Of a DNA stretch of 64,000 nt, positions 1-8,489 are shown piece by piece. How positions within the stretch are numbered: position 1 is the first letter of the stretch; each line of letters begins with the position of its first letter. A program made the position numbers and the translations under genes. The stretch is from Actinomycetes bacterium. GTDB taxonomy: Bacteria; Actinomycetota; Acidimicrobiia; Acidimicrobiales; Bog-793. The notes under the pieces were generated by a model. That model was not told the origin of the DNA. It made no database searches and worked only from the letters and a program-made list of their open reading frames with translations. Location of the stretch: positions 19,568-83,567 of the forward strand of contig JAKBPI010000002.1 in assembly GCA_021829645.1 (NCBI GenBank), given 5' to 3'.

Positions 1-1
1 G

Positions 2-778
2 GAGGCAACACTTATGGTCTCTTCTTCTGTGGTAGGGGTAGCGCCGGTCGTTGCGCATTTGGATGCGGATGCTCTTGAGAGCAATATTTTTCTGCCTTCC
101 GGCGAAGAAAATCTTATAAGAGTAAGAGATGTTGTCAGCAGCGGAAGGGTAAAAGACGACAGTATAGTAATTGTTGATCCGGTACAAAAGGTAATCCTGC
201 CGGATAAAATGATCGGAGAAATTTGGATTCAGTCAGAAAGCGTTGCCGCCGGGTATTGGAACAGAAGTGAGGCCCGAAATGAAGATTTCTACTGCCGTCT
301 TGATTCAAGCGATACGCCGTATTTGCGGACCGGCGACATGGGTGTAGTGTCAGAAGGTGAGATCTACGTTATCGGCCGTTCCGGCGAAGTCATCATTCAA
401 CACGGTAGAAATATATATCCTTCTGACGTAGAAGAGCTTATTTTGACATCTGTCAGTTATGTCGACAGCAGGGCTACCGCCGCCATACAATTGCATGCGG
501 ATAACGATCGAGTCGTTGTCGTCCATGAGATATCAAAAAGTTTAAGTAATACAGAGTTTGTAAATATAGCTTGTAATATCAAAAATATTGCCTCACGTGA
601 CTTAGGCTTACACCTGGATGAAGTGATACTAGTGCCACTGGGTGCCATACCGAAAACAACAAGCGGTAAAATCCAGCGTAATAAATTAGCGCAAAATATT
701 ATTTCTAATAACTGTGAGATTCTTTACAGATTTAGATCGCTGCATAGATCGGGCCACGATGGCAGAGCTGCAAATTAA
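2..778 (+). CDS. Fatty acyl-AMP ligase (FAAL), C-terminal part; gene cut by left edge
   Basis: This is the C-terminal portion of an acyl-adenylating enzyme that would activate a free fatty acid as acyl-AMP and load it on an ACP. The reading frame is open from base 2, where it reads EATL before the first Met, matching the FAAL/AMP-binding motif YGLAEATL, so the true start lies outside the window. Visible motifs are YLRTGDMG (adenylate-binding Asp), GRSGEVIIQHGRNIYPSDVE (hinge region) and IPKTTSGKIQR with the C-terminal catalytic Lys. HGRNIYP is typical of the FAAL clade rather than acyl-CoA synthetases, but the FAAL-specific insertion lies upstream and cannot be seen. It overlaps the next gene by 20 bp and heads an operon with ACP and PKS genes, so it probably supplies the starter acyl chain. 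Confidence 0.85.
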   Translation, partial: EATLMVSSSVVGVAPVVAHLDADALESNIFLPSGEENLIRVRDVVSSGRVKDDSIVIVDPVQKVILPDKMIGEIWIQSESVAAGYWNRSEARNEDFYCRLDSSDTPYLRTGDMGVVSEGEIYVIGRSGEVIIQHGRNIYPSDVEELILTSVSYVDSRATAAIQLHADNDRVVVVHEISKSLSNTEFVNIACNIKNIASRDLGLHLDEVILVPLGAIPKTTSGKIQRNKLAQNIISNNCEILYRFRSLHRSGHDGRAAN

Positions 779-2441
779 CTTATCGGCTGCGCATATATTG
801 GAAAAGTATCTAGGCGATCCTCGGGATGCCAAAAGTCGTATTTCGATAGAGTCGCTTCTCCTCTCCGATACGGAAGAAGAATTCCCGCAAAGTTCGGTTG
901 ATGTTTTGAATGATTGGGGAGTTGCTAAGTGGTTTGTTCCCAAAAGATTAGGGGGGGAATTGGTTTCTATGGCCGATTCTGCCCATGTCATGCGCGCTAT
1001 ATCCCGCAGAGACCTGACTCTGGCAATTGCTTATGGGAAAACGTACCTCGGGGCTGTGCCGGTATGGTTTTCAGGGACCCCCACCACACAAGTATCTTTG
1101 GCTGACTTTGTAATAGGCGGAGGCTCGGTTTGTCTTGCTTTGACTGAACGCGAACACGGAGCGGATCTTTTAAATATTGATACCAACGTCACAATGAGCG
1201 GTGCAAACTATATTATATCCGGTGAAAAGTGGCTTATAAATAACGCTTCCCGTGCGGGAAGAATTACGGTATTAGCAAGAGATATAGAAAAATCGGGACC
1301 TCGCTCGCTCTCTTTGTTCCATTTCTCCAAAGACATGATAGACGGCAATTGTAAAAGCCTTCCCAAGGAGCGCACTCTTGGAATTCGGGCAGCCGATATC
1401 AGCGGATTCAATTTGACAAACGCCATGGTAGGGAAAGATTCACTGCTGGGTGAAATGGGCGGAGGCTTTGAACTGATAATCAAGTCCTTACAGCTTACAA
1501 GAGTTTCTTGTTGTGCCTTATCTCTCGGCGCCGGTGATCATGCAGTTCGCATTGCCTTGTCATACATCAGAAATAGATATATTTATAACCGCTTTGCTAT
1601 AGATATCACTATGGTTCGCCGAAGACTCAGTCGCGCTATATTGATGGTGTTAATTGCCGATGCACTGTCAAATTGGGCATTTAAAGTTGCCGATTGCAGT
1701 CCTGAGCGGTTGGTTACGGCATCACCTGTGGCTAAAGTGATGGTTCCCTTCTTGATACAGCGTGCTATCGATGAATGTGAGTATGTTCTCGGGTCAAGAA
1801 GTTACATTATCAGTTCAGATATCACTGCTCCTTTCCAAAAAATCAATAGGGATCATAGATTAGTTGCTCTTTTTGACGGAAGTACAACCGTCAATTTACA
1901 ATCGCTGATAGTTCAATTCAGATCTCTTGCCATCGGCTTTGATAAACCGTATACCGAGTTCGAGCTCTTCTCCGAAAACCCAAGTATCGATTACGCTTTG
2001 GATGCTCTGCGTTTGATGCCCGGCACAAAAACGCCGGATCCGATTTGGAGCATTTATGCTGCAAGCTCACTGTCTCGGCTTCCGTCGGATATATGTGAAG
2101 CGCTCGTGCGGCTTCGGGCATTTACAGAAGCGCTACACCGGGATATGAAAGATCCCGCTTATGCTCACATACCTTCCGGTGTCAAATCCTTTAGTGTCGC
2201 ATGGCGCTATTGCTTAGCCTACAGTGCCGCTTCTCTTGTCCAGGCCATTTTGAATATGCCGGCATCACTGGATGCCTGGGGCGGTTCCGGCTGGGCTATT
2301 GCCGCCATAGATTTGTTGTGTAATTTTCATCGGAATTCTATTGATTCTTTGGAGATCGACTTAGTACCCCAACTCATAGATTGTCTGGATGGCAAGAGAC
2401 TTTTCTCTTTGGATCAAAGCGCGATCGTAGATTCGCTATGA
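759..2441 (+). CDS. Acyl-CoA dehydrogenase-like protein, subunit 1
   Basis: Flavoprotein of the acyl-CoA dehydrogenase superfamily (560 aa from the ATG at 759; a GTG at 714 would add 15 residues). It is longer than the usual ~380-400 aa because of an extra C-terminal region. The middle shows the FAD/substrate motif LALTEREHGAD (about 126-136) and SGEKWLINNASRAG. The position of the catalytic base (YEGT in MCAD) reads FDGST, with Asp at 373. It lies between a fatty acyl-AMP ligase and a second, similar ACAD, followed by an ACP, so it probably desaturates the activated acyl chain, perhaps as acyl-ACP. The start at 759 overlaps the ligase by 20 bp. Substrate and bond position are not known. Lipopeptide pathways also pair FAALs with ACADs, which makes this reading reasonable. 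Confidence 0.8.
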   Translation: MAELQINLSAAHILEKYLGDPRDAKSRISIESLLLSDTEEEFPQSSVDVLNDWGVAKWFVPKRLGGELVSMADSAHVMRAISRRDLTLAIAYGKTYLGAVPVWFSGTPTTQVSLADFVIGGGSVCLALTEREHGADLLNIDTNVTMSGANYIISGEKWLINNASRAGRITVLARDIEKSGPRSLSLFHFSKDMIDGNCKSLPKERTLGIRAADISGFNLTNAMVGKDSLLGEMGGGFELIIKSLQLTRVSCCALSLGAGDHAVRIALSYIRNRYIYNRFAIDITMVRRRLSRAILMVLIADALSNWAFKVADCSPERLVTASPVAKVMVPFLIQRAIDECEYVLGSRSYIISSDITAPFQKINRDHRLVALFDGSTTVNLQSLIVQFRSLAIGFDKPYTEFELFSENPSIDYALDALRLMPGTKTPDPIWSIYAASSLSRLPSDICEALVRLRAFTEALHRDMKDPAYAHIPSGVKSFSVAWRYCLAYSAASLVQAILNMPASLDAWGGSGWAIAAIDLLCNFHRNSIDSLEIDLVPQLIDCLDGKRLFSLDQSAIVDSL

Positions 2442-4186
2442 GTGTGATTGATGCCCGCTTGGCAGTGGAAGCAATGGATGCCCGGCTTGGCGATCCCTAT
2501 TCCCCGTCCAACGCGTGTTCGTGGGAGCAACTCTGTCGTAATGACGAGTCGGGAGAGCGACCTCATGATGCAGAAGCAATTTTAAAAGAGATTGGGGCAG
2601 GAGAAGCTTTTGTACCCTTTGAATTGAACGGCTCGCTTTTTCAACTCGACCACCTGGGTTCTTTGGTGAGAGCCGTGTTTCGTCGCGATCCTGCCTTGGG
2701 GTTGGGCTTTGGCGTAACATCACTAATGGCCGCGGCCACGATATGGACCGCCGGTACGACAGAGCAAAAAGAAAGGGCTGCCAAACTTTTAATCGATGGG
2801 GGTCAGATAGCTGTGGCGTTTCATGAATTATCACACGGCAATGATTTTGGCGCAAATGAAGTAAGGGCCCTGTCGAGTGAATCCGGTTTTCGCCTTACCG
2901 GAAATAAAGCATTTATCAACAATGCAGATCGTGCCGAACTTATAGTCATACACGCCAGGACGTCGGAAACTCCTGTAGGTCACTCTCTTTTTCTCTTGGA
3001 CCGCACCAAGCTGAGTCTGCCGCCCTCCGATTACTGCAATACCGTCGGTGTGCACGGATGTCGCTTGTCAAATATATCCTTGGAAGATACAGCGGTAACA
3101 GGCTCGGCATTGATAGGTCCTTTGGGTATGGGCAATTCCGTTGCTTTGCGTGCATTTCAGGTTACCAGGGCCTGTTTACCATCCATGGCCATAGGGGCAG
3201 TAGATACGGCTTTGCGGACTACTGCTGAATTTGCCGTGGACCGACGTCTGTATGGCTTCAGTGTCGCGGAGTTGCCGTATGTGCAACAGTCTTTAGCGGG
3301 AGTATTTGCCGATTTGGTTGCATCCGATATTTTTTCTTCTACTGCGGCAAGGTTATTGCATATTGAACCAAATCAGGGGAGTCTCTATTCCGCTGCGGTT
3401 AAGTTTTTGGTGCCGGAAATTCTGCGTGAAGATATTAATATCTTGGCAGATGTATTGGGCGCGCGGTTTTACTTGCGCAACGGGAAACATTCGATTTTCC
3501 AGAAAATTATGAGGGATTTTCCGGCGTTGGTAATAGGACATGCCGCTCAGGATGTCTGTGAAGCTACGCTTAGGGCACAATTGCCCGTGGGGGTAAGAAT
3601 AGAGGATAAGCCGGATGAAGAATTACAAAGAGCCATATTTGATTGGAATGTTCCTTTAGGACCATTTGATTGGACAGCGCTCCAATTGGGCGCATCCGGC
3701 AAGTCGGCCCTTTTTACGGCTTTATATACCGGTATCGAAAATCATACGTCTGTTGACAGAGAGTTAAGAGCTATTTTTGACGAGCTATTAGACCTATCCA
3801 TTTGGTTGAGAAGTACTGTTATGCAAATGTCACCGAGAGAGCGTGGCCTCAACGGATCGGCGTTGTCAAGTAAAGCCACTAAAGTATACGCACGTCTTTT
3901 AGCTGCATCTGCATGCATTAATCGCAGTAATGTATGCAGGAGCGGAACCCAGGATCCCGGCAGCGGTCTGATTTCATCCGATGCTTGGTTGAAAATAGCA
4001 TTATATGGAATTTTGGGGTATAAAAGATTTTTGCATACCGATTTAGTTGAGCAACTAAATCCAATTTGCTATGGAGAAATATACGAAGAGCTACTAAGTA
4101 GGCTATCGTTGAACACTACTTTTGACTCTCTTGCAACTAGTATGTTACCTATATATAGTAATATCAATAATAAAATTAGAGTATAA
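2438..4186 (+). CDS. Acyl-CoA dehydrogenase-like protein, subunit 2 (catalytic base missing)
   Basis: Paralogue of the preceding gene (582 aa, ATG at 2438 in an ATGA overlap with its stop). It keeps the fold markers VAFHELSHGNDFGAN (about 126-140) and LTGNKAFINNADRA, and a long C-terminal extension. The catalytic segment corresponding to YEGT/FDGST reads VIGHAA, so Ile366 stands where a Glu or Asp base is expected. It is therefore probably a structural or substrate-binding partner of subunit 1. Actinobacteria are known to build alpha2beta2 ACADs from two adjacent genes with only one active base (FadE28-FadE29/ChsE1-ChsE2). That this pair does the same is inference. The end is separated from the ACP gene by 20 bp. 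Confidence 0.78.
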   Translation: MSVIDARLAVEAMDARLGDPYSPSNACSWEQLCRNDESGERPHDAEAILKEIGAGEAFVPFELNGSLFQLDHLGSLVRAVFRRDPALGLGFGVTSLMAAATIWTAGTTEQKERAAKLLIDGGQIAVAFHELSHGNDFGANEVRALSSESGFRLTGNKAFINNADRAELIVIHARTSETPVGHSLFLLDRTKLSLPPSDYCNTVGVHGCRLSNISLEDTAVTGSALIGPLGMGNSVALRAFQVTRACLPSMAIGAVDTALRTTAEFAVDRRLYGFSVAELPYVQQSLAGVFADLVASDIFSSTAARLLHIEPNQGSLYSAAVKFLVPEILREDINILADVLGARFYLRNGKHSIFQKIMRDFPALVIGHAAQDVCEATLRAQLPVGVRIEDKPDEELQRAIFDWNVPLGPFDWTALQLGASGKSALFTALYTGIENHTSVDRELRAIFDELLDLSIWLRSTVMQMSPRERGLNGSALSSKATKVYARLLAASACINRSNVCRSGTQDPGSGLISSDAWLKIALYGILGYKRFLHTDLVEQLNPICYGEIYEELLSRLSLNTTFDSLATSMLPIYSNINNKIRV

Positions 4187-4206
4187 AATTATTTAGGAGA
4201 TATAAA

Positions 4207-4452
4207 TTGACAGAAGAAATTATATCTACATGGATAGTAGAGACAATAGCATCCTATCTTGATATCCCAATTTCCGAGATTGACGCACTCCAGCCGCTTG
4301 CCAATTATGGGATAGATTCTGTACATGCTTTGAGTCTTTGCGGTGATATCGAAGATAAATTTGGCTTCTATGTAGACCCAACCCTGGCATGGGATTATCC
4401 AACCCCCAATGCTATAGCATCTTTTATAGCTAGCCGGTTGTCGAGTCGCTAG
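4207..4452 (+). CDS. Acyl carrier protein 1
   Basis: Discrete acyl carrier protein of 81 aa. The phosphopantetheine attachment motif is GIDSVHALSL, with the modified Ser near residue 38. It begins with TTG, preceded by a good ribosome binding site (aggag, 4196-4200). It lies between the ACAD pair and the PKS, so it probably carries the acyl group delivered by the ligase through desaturation and on to the ketosynthase. The phosphopantetheinyl transferase further down the operon would activate it. Confidence 0.85.
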   Translation: MTEEIISTWIVETIASYLDIPISEIDALQPLANYGIDSVHALSLCGDIEDKFGFYVDPTLAWDYPTPNAIASFIASRLSSR

Positions 4453-4459
4453 GAGATAT

Positions 4460-7400
4460 ATGAAGCAAGCTATAGCCGTTATAGGAATAGATTGCTGTTT
4501 CCCCGGAGTATCCGGTCCAAGGCAATATTGGCGCATGCTCCTCGAAGGGAGAGTGCATAATTTCGTTTCTCGTAGCAGTGTCGACTCATCCAAAGAGCAT
4601 GAAAGATGTAAGCACGGTGAGGCAACTTTGGATGATGCCGATCTGTTTAATCCGGAATATTTCGGGATTTCATCCAATGAAGCCGCTTTGATGGATCCGC
4701 AACAGCGGTTGATATTGATGTCTGCATGGAGAGCCATTGAAGACTCTTCCCACAGTCCGCGTCGAATGTCCGGCACCCGTACGGGAGTATACGTAGGGCT
4801 CATGAGCAGTGAGTGGACCGCTTGGCATACGTGTCATCCGGAATTTGTGTCTACTCTCTCCGGCTCAGGAAGCGGTTTTTGCATGGTGGCCAATCGCGTT
4901 TCTTATTGCCTTAATTTCACCGGCCCGAGTCTTGCCATAGATACGGCATGCTCTTCGTCTCTGACGGCCTTGCATTATGCATATCGTGATTTACAAGCCG
5001 GTGAATGTGATTATGCATTGGTCGGCGGAGTGAACCTTTTGCTTGGGGAAGGACTCGGCGCTTTTTATCATGCTGCCGGGCTGTCTTCGGCTAAAGGCAT
5101 GTGTCGACCTTTCAGCAGCGAAGCTGACGGCATTTCGCGCAGCGAAGGCGTTGCTACCGTCTTTTTGCGACGCTTCGACGATGCACTGGCCGAAAATGAC
5201 CCAATTTACTGCCGGATATTGGGAAGTGCCGTCAACCATAACGGAAGGTCAAACGGTATCACGGCTCCCAATAGATGGGCGCAAGTAAGAGTCATGGAGG
5301 ACGCCTATAAAATGGCCGGGATAGATCCCGGTGACGTTGCTTTTTTGGAGGCGCACGGGACCGGTACACGGTTAGGCGATCTCATAGAACTGAATGCACT
5401 CTCAGATGTGCATAATGAGAAGACGCGAAGTCACTCGCTGCCAATCAGCTCCGTTAAGGGTAATTTCGGTCACGCTGAAGGAGCAGCCGGCATAGCAGGT
5501 TTTATAAAAGCAGCGCTTACCGTATCCAATCGCGTATTGCCGCCTGTACCTTGCGCAGAAGACGAAATTTTTTCTCTTGGAGCCACTAAATCATTTTTAG
5601 AGATACCAAAGTATCCAAAGAAATTTTCAGAGGATAAAGTAATAGGTTCTGTCAGCAGTTTTGGCCTTGGCGGGAGCAACGTTCATATCGTGGTTGCCGG
5701 GTATAATGACTTTGGAATCAAGTCAAGTCGGCCAATTCCGCGTACGGAAATATATGTGATTTCTGCTCCCAGCGAGGCTGGGCTCAGGGAAACAATAGCG
5801 AAAGAGGCTTCTCTCCTGGCGCGTTCTTCATCCGGAACCTCGGATCTCGGATGGACAAGTCAATGTACGGATGCCGGGTGGCAATACAGATGCGCTGTTG
5901 CGGGTAAGACAAACCGAGAAATAGCCGGAAAGCTCACGGACAGAGCAAATGACCCCGGCTCTATAAAGGTCGGTAATCTTCAAAGTTCCAATATCGCTTT
6001 TATGCTGCCCGGCCAAGGCGATGAGTACGAGGGTATGGCGGCGCAGCTTTGTGATGAATGGCCTATATTTGCAGAGCACCATCGTATGGCATTGCAAGCT
6101 TTGGATAAAGCATCCCAAGGGATGGAATTGACGGACCCGGACAGTACATGGCCTACGCAATCATCTCTGTTTGCTTTGGAGTACGCCTTAGGCTCAAGTC
6201 TGATGGATGCGGGGATCATACCCGCCCTTTTCTTCGGACATAGCTTAGGAGAAATAGCAGCCGCAGTGTTGGCAAAACTCATAGATTTAGATGTCGCTGC
6301 CTCTATAGTCGCTAAACGATCTGTTTATATGGACAGAGCTCCCGCAGATGGTGCCATGCTGGCAGTTCACGCTTCATACGATGCGGTATCTGCATATTTG
6401 GAAGATATACAGGGCGTCTCTTTTGCCGCTTACAATGCTTTGTCTCAGGTAGTTTTATCCGGAGACCGCGAAGCTGTATGCGATATTGAAAATCGTCTTA
6501 AAACTGCAGGCATAAGAAGTACTCTTTTGAGAACACACAGGGCATTTCACAGTCTTCATATGACGCAAGCGGCATCGGATTTGTTGGAAAGTCTGAGTGA
6601 CATAGATACCAAAGAAGAACAAGTATCATCGGATTTTTCCTCGATATTACTCTCAACCGTGAACGGTATGGCAGTTACGGGAAAACTTCCACTTTCGCAT
6701 TGGTCTGACCAGTTAGTCAAACCGGTAGTGTTCAAGGATGTCGTAAAGTTAGCATCGGACATGTCAATAACACACTTTCTTGAGATAGGGCCACGCTCTA
6801 CGCTGAGTACGCTTGTAAAAAAAATAGATCCTTCGGCAACAACCGTAAATTTCAGTGAACAGGGAAAGATAAGCATGGACAGCCTGCAATCAGGGATAGC
6901 TCGCTTGTATGAAATGGGTGTGATGCCCAATTGGGAATTGTTTGCTCGCGGGCGACGTGCGGTTCGTCTTCACGGCACCAGATCTGATTTTTTACCGCTT
7001 CAACACTATCCTTTGCAACGCTTTGTGACTCATGCCGAGGCTTTAGTTGATACGAACCGCGGTAATCAATGTCAAGGCGAAGTCGGACAACAAGAGAAGG
7101 CAGAAACCTTTTTTGCAAATAGTATGCCAGTTATAACTGATGAAAGAAAAGATTTTGAAACCGAAAGTGTGGCGATAGATAAGGCAGAGTACTCCGCTGC
7201 GGAGGTATCGGAGATACTTGTATCGTGCTTGAAGTCCAGTTCGCCGATCCCGATGGAGAATATAGGCAGCAATGTTCTGATATCTGAGGAGTTGGGTCTC
7301 GATTCCGTTGCTCTTATGTACCTAAAGGAGTTGCTTGCGGAGCGCATACCGGAATTGGGCGACATTGTATTTGTGGAATTATTGCCCCATTTGACAACGG

Positions 7401-7483
7401 TGGGAGAGTGCGCCAATTACCTTGCGGAACGGCTTAGGAAAAATAATGAAAGCCTGTCGTTGAGAGGAGTAGCCGATGTTTAA
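4460..7483 (+). CDS. Type I polyketide synthase, KS-AT-ACP
   Basis: Single PKS module of 1007 aa. The ketosynthase (about 1-415) has DTACSSSLTA with Cys164, EAHGTGT with His299 and GNFGHAEG with His338, the complete decarboxylative Claisen triad. The acyltransferase (about 510-800) has GHSLGE with Ser595 and RAFHS at 694-698; the AFH signature predicts malonyl-CoA. The C-terminal ACP has GLDS with Ser949. There is no KR, DH, ER or thioesterase domain. One round would convert the incoming acyl-ACP into a beta-ketoacyl-ACP that stays bound, which is the substrate needed by the tetronate-forming enzymes encoded next. The ATG at 4460 follows an aggag site 7 bp after the first ACP gene. The last 8 bp overlap the KASIII gene. 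Confidence 0.92.
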   Translation: MKQAIAVIGIDCCFPGVSGPRQYWRMLLEGRVHNFVSRSSVDSSKEHERCKHGEATLDDADLFNPEYFGISSNEAALMDPQQRLILMSAWRAIEDSSHSPRRMSGTRTGVYVGLMSSEWTAWHTCHPEFVSTLSGSGSGFCMVANRVSYCLNFTGPSLAIDTACSSSLTALHYAYRDLQAGECDYALVGGVNLLLGEGLGAFYHAAGLSSAKGMCRPFSSEADGISRSEGVATVFLRRFDDALAENDPIYCRILGSAVNHNGRSNGITAPNRWAQVRVMEDAYKMAGIDPGDVAFLEAHGTGTRLGDLIELNALSDVHNEKTRSHSLPISSVKGNFGHAEGAAGIAGFIKAALTVSNRVLPPVPCAEDEIFSLGATKSFLEIPKYPKKFSEDKVIGSVSSFGLGGSNVHIVVAGYNDFGIKSSRPIPRTEIYVISAPSEAGLRETIAKEASLLARSSSGTSDLGWTSQCTDAGWQYRCAVAGKTNREIAGKLTDRANDPGSIKVGNLQSSNIAFMLPGQGDEYEGMAAQLCDEWPIFAEHHRMALQALDKASQGMELTDPDSTWPTQSSLFALEYALGSSLMDAGIIPALFFGHSLGEIAAAVLAKLIDLDVAASIVAKRSVYMDRAPADGAMLAVHASYDAVSAYLEDIQGVSFAAYNALSQVVLSGDREAVCDIENRLKTAGIRSTLLRTHRAFHSLHMTQAASDLLESLSDIDTKEEQVSSDFSSILLSTVNGMAVTGKLPLSHWSDQLVKPVVFKDVVKLASDMSITHFLEIGPRSTLSTLVKKIDPSATTVNFSEQGKISMDSLQSGIARLYEMGVMPNWELFARGRRAVRLHGTRSDFLPLQHYPLQRFVTHAEALVDTNRGNQCQGEVGQQEKAETFFANSMPVITDERKDFETESVAIDKAEYSAAEVSEILVSCLKSSSPIPMENIGSNVLISEELGLDSVALMYLKELLAERIPELGDIVFVELLPHLTTVGECANYLAERLRKNNESLSLRGVADV

Positions 7484-8489
7484 ACCTCGCATAGCCGGAA
7501 CGGGAGAATACCTTCCCGGATTACCTGTTACAAATATGGAATTGGAACAGTGCTGGGGGTTGCCCGCCGAATGGACAGAACACTTTGTCGGCACCAAAAC
7601 ACGTCATTTTTGCATGGATATATCCACCGGAAAAGTGATTGAAGATATTCTCAGTATATCCATAGAAGCAGCCAATTCGGCTCTTGTAAACGCACAAATG
7701 GAGCCGTATGGAATAGAGGCAATAGTTCTTTCAACAGCAACTCCCAAATATCTTATGCCAACAGTGGCAACCGAGTTAGCCGATGCTTTGGGAATTGTGG
7801 GAATTCCCATTCTGCAAGTCCAATCAGGATGTGCCGGATCGATTCAGGCTTTACAAATCGCCAGTGATATGCTTCTGGCTAAAAGAGCATCCTCTGTTTT
7901 GGTCGTCGGTGCCGATGTGTGCACAAAGCACTATATACATAACAGAGATTTTTCGTCTGTTTCGCAAAGCGAGTTGGTCAATTACGTATTATTCGGCGAC
8001 GGAGCCGGAGCTCTTGTCTTGACGGACGACGATGCGCCGGGATGTCGCATTCCGCTTCTTTCGCATCGCTTTGTGGGTTTAGGACGCCCTCCGGGGCAGC
8101 TGATCGACTGGTTTGGGCTGGGAGATCGCCTGGAAGACAGAGTTGCTCTAAAAGAAGATTATAAAGCTATCGAAAAAAATGTCCCCATCTTGGCTAAAGA
8201 AGCCCTTTTGTATGGGTTGGACTGTCTGTCATGGGATTCTCAAGAGATAAGCCATATTTTTCCTCCGCAATTATCAGGTCTCATGACACAACGCATCCTG
8301 ACCTCTTTTGAATTGGGTGCTGCCATAGACGTTAGCTGTGTTGCCGATACGGGCAATTGCGGTAATGCTCTTCCGTTTTTGCAGGTTCACAGGGCGCTGG
8401 AATCGATGACGGACGGATCTCGCGGGATTGGTGTAGCGATCGAATCCAGTAAGTGGATTCAAGCTGTATTTGCTTTGGAGGTGGATTGA
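7476..8489 (+). CDS. KASIII-like synthase of the tetronate-forming type (Agg1/AbyA1/RkD-like)
   Basis: Thiolase-fold beta-ketoacyl-ACP synthase III homologue, 337 aa. The nucleophile is in VQSGCAGS (Cys119), GDGAGA lies at 174-179, and the C-terminal Asn region reads DTGNCGNA (291-298). The catalytic His motif of FabH (IPHQAN) is replaced by FPPQLS, with Pro264 at the His position. It lies directly upstream of an FkbH-like gene, an ACP, an E2-type acyltransferase and, further on, an alpha/beta hydrolase. In RK-682, agglomerin and abyssomicin pathways the equivalent enzyme joins beta-ketoacyl-ACP with glyceryl-ACP through a C-C and a C-O bond to release the tetronate. That role is inferred here from context. 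A housekeeping FabH is unlikely given the missing His. Confidence 0.85.
   Translation: MFKPRIAGTGEYLPGLPVTNMELEQCWGLPAEWTEHFVGTKTRHFCMDISTGKVIEDILSISIEAANSALVNAQMEPYGIEAIVLSTATPKYLMPTVATELADALGIVGIPILQVQSGCAGSIQALQIASDMLLAKRASSVLVVGADVCTKHYIHNRDFSSVSQSELVNYVLFGDGAGALVLTDDDAPGCRIPLLSHRFVGLGRPPGQLIDWFGLGDRLEDRVALKEDYKAIEKNVPILAKEALLYGLDCLSWDSQEISHIFPPQLSGLMTQRILTSFELGAAIDVSCVADTGNCGNALPFLQVHRALESMTDGSRGIGVAIESSKWIQAVFALEVD

Noticed and set aside
4189-4803. Minus-strand open frame of 204 codons over ACP1 and the PKS start
   Set aside because: It is antisense to two well-supported genes, has no family resemblance and no ribosome site.
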